DNA of 43,499 nucleotides, taken from positions 1-43,499 of the forward strand of contig NEEC01000177.1 in the NCBI GenBank assembly GCA_002189035.1. The letters are read 5' to 3'. Of this stretch, positions 1 to 12,523 are shown piece by piece. Positions within the stretch are counted from its first letter, which is position 1; each line of letters starts with the position of its first letter. Origin of the DNA: Utricularia gibba (Eukaryota > Streptophyta > Magnoliopsida > Lamiales > Lentibulariaceae). The notes under the pieces were generated by a model. That model did no database searches and had not been told where the DNA came from. It worked only from the letters and a program-made list of their open reading frames with translations. The translations under genes and the position numbers were made by a program.

Positions 1-209
1 CGTTCGGTTTTCAGGGGCTTCCTACAAGGTTTTTCAAGGAACAACTTCTCGTTTTGTGTCGGCCACTCTCACTGGGCACTTGGTCCGGCGCTGCGTTCGG
101 TCCGGCTCATGAGCCAACCGGGTGCGAGTCGACGAAAATAATGATGCATTTGTTTAAAGTAAGATGTCACGTGCACCCCACATGATTTTTTCAACAACTT
201 ACTTTATAC
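1..209 (+). repeat. Partial satellite monomer at left edge
   Basis: The first base corresponds to about monomer position 105, within the AACGTTCGG landmark. The segment runs to the end of a monomer just before the first TTGAGGAGG at 210. One C is missing from the GAGCCCAACC segment. The cut is a window edge, not a biological boundary. Confidence 0.95.
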
Positions 210-3200
210 TTGAGGAGGCGGTCTTGGGGGGCACCTAGAACGGGACAAAGGTCAGGTTGGGTTAGGGCCGAAAGTTAGTTGTAGCCTGGCAACTAAAGCG
301 ATGCACTTATTAACGTTCGGTTTTCAGGGGCTTCCTACAAGGTTTTTCAAGGAACAACTTCTCGTTTTGTGTCGGCCACTCTCACTGGGCACTTGGTCCG
401 GCGCTGCGTTCGGTCCGGCTCATGAGCCCAACCGGGTGCGAGTCGACGAAAATAATGATGCATTTGTTTAAAGTAAGATGTCACGTGCACCCCACATGAT
501 TTTTCAACAACTTACTTTATACTTGAGGAGGCGGTCTTGGGGGGCACCTAGAACGGGACAAAGGTCAGGTTGGGTTAGGGCCGAAAGTTAGTTGTAGCCT
601 GGCAACTAAAGCGATGCACTTATTAACGTTCGGTTTTCAGGGGCTTCCTACAAGGTTTTTCAAGGAACAACTTCTCGTTTTGTGTCGGCCACTCTCACTG
701 GGCACTTGGTCCGGCGCTGCGTTCGGTCCGGCTCATGAGCCCAACCGGGTGCGAGTCGACGAAAATAATGATGCATTTGTTTAAAGTAAGATGTCACGTG
801 CACCCACATGATTTTTTCAACAACTTACTTTATACTTGAGGAGGCGGTCTTGGGGGACCTAGAACGGGACAAAGGTCAGGTTGGGTTAGGGCCGAAAGTT
901 AGTTGTAGCCTGGCAACTAAAGCGATGCACTTATTAACGTTCGGTTTTCAGGGGCTTCCTACAAGGTTTTTCAAGGAACAACTTCTCGTTTTGTGTCGGC
1001 CACTCTCACTGGGCACTTGGTCCGGCGCTGCGTTCGGTCCGGCTCATGAGCCCAACCGGTGCGAGTCGACGAAAATAATGATGCATTTGTTTAAAGTAAG
1101 ATGTCACGTGCACCCCACATGATTTTTTCAACAACTTACTTTATACTTGAGGAGGCGGTCTTGGGGGGCACCTAGAACGGGACAAAGGTCAGGTTGGGTT
1201 AGGGCCGAAAGTTAGTTGTAGCCTGGCAACTAAAGCGATGCACTTATTAACGTTCGGTTTTCAGGGGCTTCCTACAAGGTTTTTCAAGGAACAACTTCTC
1301 GTTTTGTGTCGGCCACTCTCACTGGGCACTTGGTCGGCGCTGCGTTCGGTCCGGCTCATGAGCCAACCGGGTGCGAGTCGACGAAAATAATGATGCATTT
1401 GTTTAAAGTAAGATGTCACGTGCACCCCACATGATTTTTTCAACAACTTACTTTATACTTGAGGAGGCGGTCTTGGGGGCACCTAGAACGGGACAAAGGT
1501 CAGGTTGGGTTAGGGCCGAAAGTTAGTTGTAGCCTGGCAACTAAAGCGATGCACTTATTAACGTTCGGTTTTCAGGGGCTTCCTACAAGGTTTTTCAAGG
1601 AACAACTTCTCGTTTTGTGTCGGCCACTCTCACTGGGCACTTGGTCCGGCGCTGCGTTCGGTCCGGCTCATGAGCCCAACCGGGTGCGAGTCGACGAAAA
1701 TAATGATGCATTTGTTTAAAGTAAGATGTCACGTGCACCCCACATGATTTTTTCAACAACTTACTTTATACTTGAGGAGGCGGTCTTGGGGGCACCTAGA
1801 ACGGGACAAAGGTCAGGTTGGGTTAGGGCCGAAAGTTAGTTGTAGCCTGGCAACTAAAGCGATGCACTTATTAACGTTCGGTTTCAGGGGCTTCCTACAA
1901 GGTTTTTCAAGGAACAACTTCTCGTTTTGTGTCGGCCACTCTCACTGGGCACTTGGTCCGGCGCTGCGTTCGGTCCGGCTCATGAGCCCAACCGGTGCGA
2001 GTCGACGAAAATAATGATGCATTTGTTTAAAGTAAGATGTCACGTGCACCCCATGATTTTTTCAACAACTTACTTTATACTTGAGGAGGCGGTCTTGGGG
2101 GCACCTAGAACGGGACAAAGGTCAGGTTGGGTTAGGGCCGAAAGTTAGTTGTAGCCTGGCAACTAAAGCGATGCACTTATTAACGTTCGGTTTTCAGGGG
2201 CTTCCTACAAGGTTTTTCAAGGAACAACTTCTCGTTTTGTGTCGGCCACTCTCACTGGGCACTTGGTCCGGCGCTGCGTTCGGTCCGGCTCATGAGCCCA
2301 ACCGGTGCGAGTCGACGAAAATAATGATGCATTTGTTTAAAGTAAGATGTCACGTGCACCCCACATGATTTTTTCAACAACTTACTTTATACTTGAGGAG
2401 GCGGTCTTGGGGGCACCTAGAACGGGACAAAGGTCAGGTTGGGTTAGGGCCGAAAGTTAGTTGTAGCCTGGCAACTAAAGCGATGCACTTATTAACGTTC
2501 GGTTTTCAGGGGCTTCCTACAAGGTTTTTCAAGGAACAACTTCTCGTTTTGTGTCGGCCACTCTGGGCACTTGGTCCGGCGCTGCGTTCGGTCCGGCTCA
2601 TGAGCCAACCGGTGCGAGTCGACGAAAATAATGATGCATTTGTTTAAAGTAAGATGTCACGTGCACCCCACATGATTTTTTCAACAACTTACTTTATACT
2701 TGAGGAGGCGGTCTTGGGGCACCTAGAACGGGACAAAGGTCAGGTTGGGTTAGGGCCGAAAGTTAGTTGTAGCCTGGCAACTAAAGCGATGCACTTATTA
2801 ACGTTCGGTTTTCAGGGGCTTCCTACAAGGTTTTTCAAGGAACAACTTCTCGTTTTGTGTCGGCCACTCTCACTGGGCACTTGGTCCGGCGCTGCGTTCG
2901 GTCCGGCTCATGAGCCCAACCGGTGCGAGTCGACGAAAATAATGATGCATTTGTTTAAAGTAAGATGTCACGTGCACCCACATGATTTTTTCAACAACTT
3001 ACTTTATACTTGAGGAGGCGGTCTTGGGGGGCACCTAGAACGGGACAAAGGTCAGGTTGGGTTAGGGCCGAAAGTTAGTTGTAGCCTGGCAACTAAAGCG
3101 ATGCACTTATTAACGTTCGGTTTTCAGGGGCTTCCTACAAGGTTTTTCAAGGAACAACTTCTCGTTTTGTGTCGGCCACTCTCACTGGGCACTTGGTCCG

Positions 3201-6200
3201 GCGCTGCGTTCGGTCCGGCTCATGAGCCCAACCGGTGCGAGTCGACGAAAATAATGATGCATTTGTTTAAAGTAAGATGTCACGTGCACCCACATGATTT
3301 TTTCAACAACTTACTTTATACTTGAGGAGGCGGTCTTGGGGGGCACCTAGAACGGGACAAAGGTCAGGTTGGGTTAGGGCCGAAAGTTAGTTGTAGCCTG
3401 GCAACTAAAGCGATGCACTTATTAACGTTCGGTTTTCAGGGGCTTCCTACAAGGTTTTTCAAGGAACAACTTCTCGTTTTGTGTCGGCCAGGGCACTTGG
3501 TCCGGCGCTGCGTTCGGTCCGGCTCATGAGCCCAACCGGGTGCGAGTCGACGAAAATAATGATGCATTTGTTTAAAGTAAGATGTCACGTGCACCCACAT
3601 GATTTTTTCAACACTTACTTTATACTTGAGGAGGCGGTCTTGGGGGCACCTAGAACGGGACAAAGGTCAGGTTGGGTTAGGGCCGAAAGTTAGTTGTAGC
3701 CTGGCAACTAAAGCGATGCACTTATTAACGTTCGGTTTTCAGGGGCTTCCTACAAGGTTTTTCAAGGAACAACTTCTCGTTTTGTGTCGGCCACTCTCAC
3801 TGGGCACTTGGTCGGCGCTGCGTTCGGTCCGGCTCATGAGCCCAACCGGTGCGAGTCGACGAAAATAATGATGCATTTGTTTAAAGTAAGATGTCACGTG
3901 CACCCCACATGATTTTTTCAACAACTTACTTTATACTTGAGGAGGCGGTCTTGGGGCACCTAGAACGGGACAAAGGTCAGGTTGGGTTAGGGCCGAAAGT
4001 TAGTTGTAGCCTGGCAACTAAAGCGATGCACTTATTAACGTTCGTTTTCAGGGGCTTCCTACAAGGTTTTTCAAGGAACAACTTCTCGTTTTGTGTCGGC
4101 CACTCTCACTGGGCACTTGGTCCGGCGCTGCGTTCGGTCCGGCTCATGAGCCCAACCGGGTGCGAGTCGACGAAAATAATGATGCATTTGTTTAAAGTAA
4201 GATGTCACGTGCACCCACATGATTTTTTCAACAACTTACTTTATACTTGAGGAGGCGGTCTTGGGGGGCACCTAGAACGGGACAAAGGTCAGGTTGGGTT
4301 AGGGCCGAAAGTTAGTTGTAGCCTGGCAACTAAAGCGATGCACTTATTAACGTTCGGTTTTCAGGGGCTTCCTACAAGGTTTTTCAAGGAACAACTTCTC
4401 GTTTTGTGTCGGCCACTCTCACTGGGCACTTGGTCCGGCGCTGCGTTCGGTCCGGCTCATGAGCCCAACCGGTGCGAGTCGACGAAAATAATGATGCATT
4501 TGTTTAAAGTAAGATGTCACGTGCACCCCACATGATTTTTTCAACAACTTACTTTATACTTGAGGAGGCGGTCTTGGGGGCACCTAGAACGGGACAAAGG
4601 TCAGGTTGGGTTAGGGCCGAAAGTTAGTTGTAGCCTGGCAACTAAAGCGATGCACTTATTAACGTTCGGTTTTCAGGGGCTTCCTACAAGGTTTTTCAAG
4701 GAACAACTTCTCGTTTTGTGTCGGCCACTCTCACTGGGCACTTGGTCCGGCGCTGCGTTCGGTCCGGCTCATGAGCCCAACCGGTGCGAGTCGACGAAAA
4801 TAATGATGCATTTGTTTAAAGTAAGATGTCACGTGCACCCACATGATTTTTTCAACAACTTACTTTATACTTGAGGAGGCGGTCTTGGGGGGCACCTAGA
4901 ACGGGACAAAGGTCAGGTTGGGTTAGGGCCGAAAGTTAGTTGTAGCCTGGCAACTAAAGCGATGCACTTATTAACGTTCGGTTTTCAGGGGCTTCCTACA
5001 AGGTTTTTCAAGGAACAACTTCTCGTTTTGTGTCGGCCACTCTCACTGGGCACTTGGTCCGGCGCTGCGTTCGGTCCGGCTCATGAGCCCAACCGGTGCG
5101 AGTCGACGAAAATAATGATGCATTTGTTTAAAGTAAGATGTCACGTGCACCCCACATGATTTTTTCAACAACTTACTTTATACTTGAGGAGGCGTCTTGG
5201 GGGGCACCTAGAAGGGACAAAGGTCAGGTTGGGTTAGGGCCGAAAGTTAGTTGTAGCCTGGCAACTAAAGCGATGCACTTATTAACGTTCGGTTTTCAGG
5301 GGCTTCCTACAAGGTTTTTCAAGGAACAACTTCTCGTTTTGTGTCGGCCACTCTCACTGGGCACTTGGTCCGGCGCTGCGTTCGGTCCGGCTCATGAGCC
5401 CAACCGGGTGCGAGTCGACGAAAATAATGATGCATTTGTTTAAAGTAAGATGTCACGTGCACCCACATGATTTTTTCAACAACTTACTTTATACTTGAGG
5501 AGGCGGTCTTGGGGGGCACCTAGAACGGGACAAAGGTCAGGTTGGGTTAGGGCCGAAAGTTAGTTGTAGCCTGGCAACTAAAGCGATGCACTTATTAACG
5601 TTCGGTTTTCAGGGGGTTTTTCAAGGAACAACTTCTCGTTTTGTGTCGGCCACTCTCACTGGGCACTTGGTCCGGCGCTGCGTTCGGTCCGGCTCATGAG
5701 CCCAACCGGGTGCGAGTCGACGAAAATAATGATGCATTTGTTTAAAGTAAGATGTCACGTGCACCCCACATGATTTTTTCAACAACTTACTTTATACTTG
5801 AGGAGGCGGTCTTGGGGGGCACCTAGAACGGGACAAAGGTCAGGTTGGGTTAGGGCCGAAAGTTAGTTGTAGCCTGGCAACTAAAGCGATGCACTTATTA
5901 ACGTTCGGTTTTCAGGGGCTTCCTACAAGGTTTTTCAAGGAACAACTTCTCGTTTTGTGTCGGCCACTCTCACTGGGCACTTGGTCCGGCGCTGCGTTCG
6001 GTCCGGCTCATGAGCCCAACCGGTGCGAGTCGACGAAAATAATGATGCATTTGTTTAAAGTAAGATGTCACGTGCACCCCACATGATTTTTTCAACAACT
6101 TACTTTATACTTGAGGAGGCGGTCTTGGGGGCACCTAGAACGGGACAAAGGTCAGGTTGGGTTAGGGCCGAAAGTTAGTTGTAGCCTGGCAACTAAAGCG

Positions 6201-9200
6201 ATGCACTTATTAACGTTCGTTTCAGGGGCTTCCTACAAGGTTTTTCAAGGAACAACTTCTCGTTTTGTGTCGGCCACTCTCACTGGGCACTTGGTCCGGC
6301 GCTGCGTTCGGTCCGGCTCATGAGCCCAACCGGGTGCGAGTCGACGAAAATAATGATGCATTTGTTTAAAGTAAGATGTCACGTGCACCCACATGATTTT
6401 TTCAACAACTTACTTTATACTTGAGGAGGCGGTCTTGGGGGGCACCTAGAACGGGACAAAGGTCAGGTTGGGTTAGGGCCGAAAGTTAGTTGTAGCCTGG
6501 CAACTAAAGCGATGCACTTATTAACGTTCGGTTTTCAGGGGCTTCCTACAAGGTTTTTCAAGGAACAACTTTCGTTTTGTGTCGGCCACTCTCACTGGGC
6601 ACTTGGTCCGGCGCTGCGTTCGGTCCGGCTCATGAGCCCAACCGGTGCGAGTCGACGAAAATAATGATGCATTTGTTTAAAGTAAGATGTCACGTGCACC
6701 CCACATGATTTTTTCAACAACTTACTTTATACTTGAGGAGGCGGTCTTGGGGGCACCTAGAACGGGACAAGGTCAGGTTGGGTTAGGGCCGAAAGTTAGT
6801 TGTAGCCTGGCAACTAAAGCGATGCACTTATTAACGTTCGTTTTTCAGGGGCTTCCTACAAGGTTTTTCAAGGAACAACTTCTCGTTTGTGTCGGCCACT
6901 CTCACTGGGCACTTGGTCCGGCGCTGCGTTCGGTCCGGCTCATGAGCCCAACCGGGTGCGAGTCGACGAAAATAATGATGCATTTGTTTAAAGTAAGATG
7001 TCACGTGCACCCACATGATTTTTTCAACAACTTACTTTATACTTGAGGAGGCGGTCTTGGGGGGCACCTAGAACGGGACAAAGGTCAGGTTGGGTTAGGG
7101 CCGAAAGTTAGTTGTAGCCTGGCAACTAAAGCGATGCACTTATTAACGTTCGGTTTTCAGGGGCTTCCTACAAGGTTTTTCAAGGAACAACTTCTCGTTT
7201 TGTGTCGGCCACTCTCACTGGGCACTTGGTCCGGCGCTGCGTTCGGTCCGGCTCATGAGCCCAACCGGGTGCGAGTCGACGAAATAATGATGCATTTGTT
7301 TAAAGTAAGATGTCACGTGCACCCACATGATTTTTTCAACAACTTACTTTATACTTGAGGAGGCGGTCTTGGGGGCACCTAGAACGGGACAAAGGTCAGG
7401 TTGGGTTAGGGCCGAAAGTTAGTTGTAGCCTGGCAACTAAAGCGATGCACTTATTAACGTTCGGTTTTCAGGGGCTTCCTACAAGGTTTTCAAGGAACAA
7501 CTTCTCGTTTTGTGTCGGCCACTCTCACTGGGCACTTGGTCCGGCGCTGCGTTCGTCCGGCTCATGAGCCCAACCGGTGCGAGTCGACGAAAATAATGAT
7601 GCATTTGTTTAAAGTAAGATGTCACGTGCACCCACATGATTTTTTCAACAACTTACTTTATACTTGAGGAGGCGGTCTTGGGGGGCACCTAGAACGGGAC
7701 AAAGGTCAGGTTGGGTTAGGGCCGAAAGTTAGTTGTAGCCTGGCAACTAAAGCGATGCACTTATTAACGTTCGGTTTTCAGGGGCTTCCTACAAGGTTTT
7801 TCAAGGAACAACTTCTCGTTTTGTGTCGGCCACTCTCACTGGGCACTTGGTCCGGCGCTGCGTTCGGTCCGGCTCATGAGCCCAACCGGGTGCGAGTCGA
7901 CGAAAATAATGATGCATTTGTTTAAAGTAAGATGTCACGTGCACCCACATGATTTTTTCAACAACTTACTTTATACTTGAGGAGGCGGTCTTGGGGGCAC
8001 CTAGAACGGGACAAAGGTCAGGTTGGGTTAGGGCCGAAAGTTAGTTGTAGCCTGGCAACTAAAGCGATGCACTTATTAACGTTCGGTTTTCAGGGGCTTC
8101 CTACAAGGTTTTTCAAGGAACAACTTCTCGTTTTGTGTCGGCCACTCTCACTGGGCACTTGGTCCGGCGCTGCGTTCGGTCCGGCTCATGAGCCCAACCG
8201 GGTGCGAGTCGACGAAAATAATGATGCATTTGTTTAAAGTAAGATGTCACGTGCACCCCACATGATTTTTTCAACAACTTACTTTATACTTGAGGAGGCG
8301 GTCTTGGGGGGCACCTAGAACGGGACAAAGGTCAGGTTGGGTTAGGGCCGAAAGTTAGTTGTAGCCTGGCAACTAAAGCGATGCACTTATTAACGTTCGG
8401 TTTTCAGGGGCTTCCTACAAGGTTTTTCAAGGAACAACTTCTCGTTTTGTGTCGGCCACTCTCACTGGGCACTTGGTCCGGCGCTGCGTTCGGTCCGGCT
8501 CATGAGCCCAACCGGGTGCGAGTCGACGAAAATAATGATGCATTTGTTTAAAGTAAGATGTCACGTGCACCCCACATGATTTTTTCAACAACTTACTTTA
8601 TACTTGAGGAGGCGGTCTTGGGGGGCACCTAGAACGGGACAAAGGTCAGGTTGGGTTAGGGCCGAAAGTTAGTTGTAGCCTGGCAACTAAAGCGATGCAC
8701 TTATTAACGTTCGGTTTTCAGGGGCTTCCTACAAGGTTTTTTCAAGGAACAACTTCTCGTTTTGTGTCGGCCACTCTCACTGGGCACTTGGTCCGGCGCT
8801 GCGTTCGGTCCGGCTCATGAGCCCAACCGGTGCGAGTCGACGAAAATAATGATGCATTTGTTTAAAGTAAGATGTCACGTGCACCCCACATGATTTTTTC
8901 AACAACTTACTTTATACTTGAGGAGGCGGTCTTGGGGGGCACCTAGAACGGGACAAAGGTCAGGTTGGGTTAGGGCCGAAAGTTAGTTGTAGCCTGGCAA
9001 CTAAAGCGATGCACTTATTAACGTTCGGTTTTCAGGGCTTCCTACAAGGTTTTTCAAGGAACAACTTCTCGTTTTGTGTCGGCCACTCTCACTGGGCACT
9101 TGGTCCGGCGCTGCGTTCGGTCCGGCTCATGAGCCCAACCGGTGCGAGTCGACGAAAATAATGATGCATTTGTTTAAAGTAAGATGTCACGTGCACCCAC

Positions 9201-11083
9201 ATGATTTTTTCAACAACTTACTTTATACTTGAGGAGGCGGTCTTGGGGGGGCACCTAGAACGGGACAAAGGTCAGGTTGGGTTAGGGCCGAAAGTTAGTT
9301 GTAGCCTGGCAACTAAAGCGATGCACTTATTAACGTTCGGTTTTCAGGGGCTTCCTACAAGGTTTTTCAAGGAACAACTTCTCGTTTTGTGTCGGCCACT
9401 CTCACTGGGCACTTGGTCCGGCGCTGCGTTCGGTCCGGCTCATGAGCCCAACCGGTGCGAGTCGACGAAAATAATGATGCATTTGTTTAAAGTAAGATGT
9501 CACGTGCACCCCACATGATTTTTTCAACAACTTACTTTATACTTGAGGAGGCGGTCTTGGGGGCACCTAGAACGGGACAAAGGTCAGGTTGGGTTAGGGC
9601 CGAAAGTTAGTTGTAGCCTGGCAACTAAAGCGATGCACTTATTAACGTTCGGTTTTCAGGGGCTTCCTACAAGGTTTTTCAAGGAACAACTTCTCGTTTT
9701 GTGTCGGCCACTCTCACTGGGCACTTGGTCCGGCGCTGCGTTCGGTCCGGCTCATGAGCCCAACCGGTGCGAGTCGACGAAAATAATGATGCATTGTTTA
9801 AAGTAAGATGTCACGTGCACCCACATGATTTTTTCAACAACTTACTTTATACTTGAGGAGGCGGTCTTGGGGGCACCTAGAACGGGACAAAGGTCAGGTT
9901 GGGTTAGGGCCGAAAGTTAGTTGTAGCCTGGCAACTAAAGCGATGCACTTATTAACGTTCGGTTTTCAGGGGCTTCCTACAAGGTTTTCAAGGAACAACT
10001 TCTCGTTTTGTGTCGGCCACTCTCACTGGGCACTTGGTCCGGCGCTGCGTTCGGTCCGGCTCATGAGCCCAACCGGTGCGAGTCGACGAAAATAATGATG
10101 CATTTGTTTAAAGTAAGATGTCACGTGCACCCACATGATTTTTTCAACACTTACTTTATACTTGAGGAGGCGGTCTTGGGGGCACCTAGAACGGGACAAA
10201 GGTCAGGTTGGGTTAGGGCCGAAAGTTAGTTGTAGCCTGGCAACTAAAGCGATGCACTTATTAACGTTCGGTTTTCAGGGGCTTCCTACAAGGTTTTTCA
10301 AGGAACAACTTCTCGTTTTGTGTCGGCCACTCTCACTGGCACTTGGTCCGGCGCTGCGTTCGGTCCGGCTCATGAGCCCAACGGGTGCGAGTCGACGAAA
10401 ATAATGATGCATTTGTTTAAAGTAAGATGTCACGTGCACCCACATGATTTTTCAACAACTTACTTTATACTTGAGGAGGCGGTCTTGGGGGGCACCTAGA
10501 ACGGGACAAAGTCAGGTTGGGTTAGGGCCGAAAGTTAGTTGTAGCCTGGCAACTAAAGCGATGCACTTATTAACGTTCGGTTTTCAGGGGCTTCCTACAA
10601 GGTTTTTCAAGGAACAACTTCTCGTTTTGTGTCGGCCACTCTCACTGGGCACTTGGTCCGGCGCTGCGTTCGGTCCGGCTCATGTGCGAGTCGACGAAAA
10701 TAATGATGCATTTGTTTAAAGTAAGATGTCACGTGCACCCCACATGATTTTTTCAACAACTTACTTTATACTTGAGGAGGCGGTCTTGGGGGGCACCTAG
10801 AACGGGACAAAGGTCAGGTTGGGTTAGGGCCGAAAGTTAGTTGTAGCCTGGCAACTAAAGCGATGCACTTATTAACGTTCGGTTTTCAGGGGCTTCCTAC
10901 AAGGTTTTTCAAGGAACAACTTCTCGTTTTGTGTCGGCCACTCTCACTGGGCACTTGGTCCGGCGCTGCGTTCGGTCCGGCTCATGAGCCCAACGGGTGC
11001 GAGTCGACGAAAAATAATGATGCATTTGTTTAAAGTAAGATGTCACGTGCACCCACATGATTTTTCAACAACTTACTTTATAC

Positions 11084-12523
11084 TTGAGGAGGCGGTCTTG
11101 GGGCACCTAGAACGGGACAAAGGTCAGGTTGGTTAGGGCGAAAGTTAGTTGTAGCCTGGCAACTAAAGCGATGCACTTATTAACGTTCGGTTTTCAGGGG
11201 CTTCTACAAGGTTTTTCAAGGACAACTTCTCGTTTTGTGTCGGCCACTCTCACTGGGCACTTGGTCCGGCGCTGCGTTCGGTCCGGCTCATGAGCCAACC
11301 GGGTGCGAGTCGACGAAAATAATGATGCATTTGTTTAAAGTAAGATGTCACGTGCACCCCACATGATTTTTTCAACAACTTACTTTATACTTGAGGAGGC
11401 GGTCTTGGGGGCACTAGAACGGGACAAAGGTCAGTTGGGTTAGGGCCGAAAGTTAGTTGTAGCCTGGCAACTAAAGCGATGCACTTATTAACGTTCGGTT
11501 TTCAGGGGCTTCCTACAAGGTTTTCAAGGAACAACTTCTCGTTTTGTGTCGGCCACTCTCACTGGGCACTTGGTCCGGCGCTGCGTTCGGTCCTCATGAG
11601 CCCAACCGGGTGCGAGTCGACGAAAATAATGATGCATTTGTTTAAAGTAAGATGTCACGTGCACCCCACATGATTTTTCAACAACTTACTTTATACTTGA
11701 GGAGGCGGTCTTGGGGGACCTAGAACGGGACAAAGGTCAGGTTGGGTTAGGGCCGAAAGTTAGTTGTAGCCTGGCAACTAAAGCGATGCACTTATTAACG
11801 TTCGGTTTTTCCTACAAGGTTTTTCAAGGAACAACTTCTCGTTTTGTGTCGGCCACTCTCACTGGGCACTTGGTCGGCGCTGCGTTCGGTCCGGCTCATG
11901 AGCCCAACCGGGTGCGAGTCGACGAAAATAATGATGCATTTGTTAAAGTAAGATGTCACGTGCACCCCACATGATTTTTTCAACAACTTACTTTATACTT
12001 GAGGAGGCGGTCTTGGGGGCACCTTCAGGTCGAAAGTTAGTTGTAGCCTGGCAACTAAAGCGATGCACTTATTAACGTTCGTTTTTCAGGGCTTCCTACA
12101 AGGTTTTTCTTCTCGTTTTGTGTCGGCCACTACTGGGCATGAGCCCAACCGGGTGCGAGTCGACGAAAATAATGATGCATTTGTTTAAAGTAAGATGTCA
12201 CGTGCACCCCATGATTTTTTCAACAACTTACTTTATACTTGAGGAGGCACCTAGAACGGGACAAAGGTCAGGTTGGGTTAGGGCCGAAAGTTAGTTGTAG
12301 CCTGGCAACTAAAGCGATGCACTTATTAACGTTCGGTTTTCAGGGGCTTCCTACAAGGTTTTCAAGGAACAACTTCTCGTTTGTGTCGGCCACTCTCACT
12401 GGGCACTTGGTCCGGCGCTGCGATGAGCCCAACCGGTGCGAGTCGACGAAAATAATGATGCATTTGTTTAAAGTAAGATGTCACGTGCACCCCACATGAT
12501 TTTTTCAACAACTTACTTTATAC
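11084..12523 (+). repeat. Deletion-rich patch within zone A
   Basis: Monomers here start at 11084, 11391, 11697, 11999 and 12239, with the next at 12524. The monomer at 11999 is only 240 bp and that at 12239 is 285 bp. Pieces of the consensus are missing in several places at once, for example much of the G-rich segment near 12024 and the segment around 12131-12140. The remaining bases follow consensus order. Confidence 0.9.

Noticed and set aside
1261-1446. Minus-strand open frames of about 61-75 codons (also at 3436-3663, 23277-23477 and 42317-42517)
   Set aside because: They are antisense readings of the monomer that appear only where deletions remove stops. They share no stable start or end and show no coding signature.
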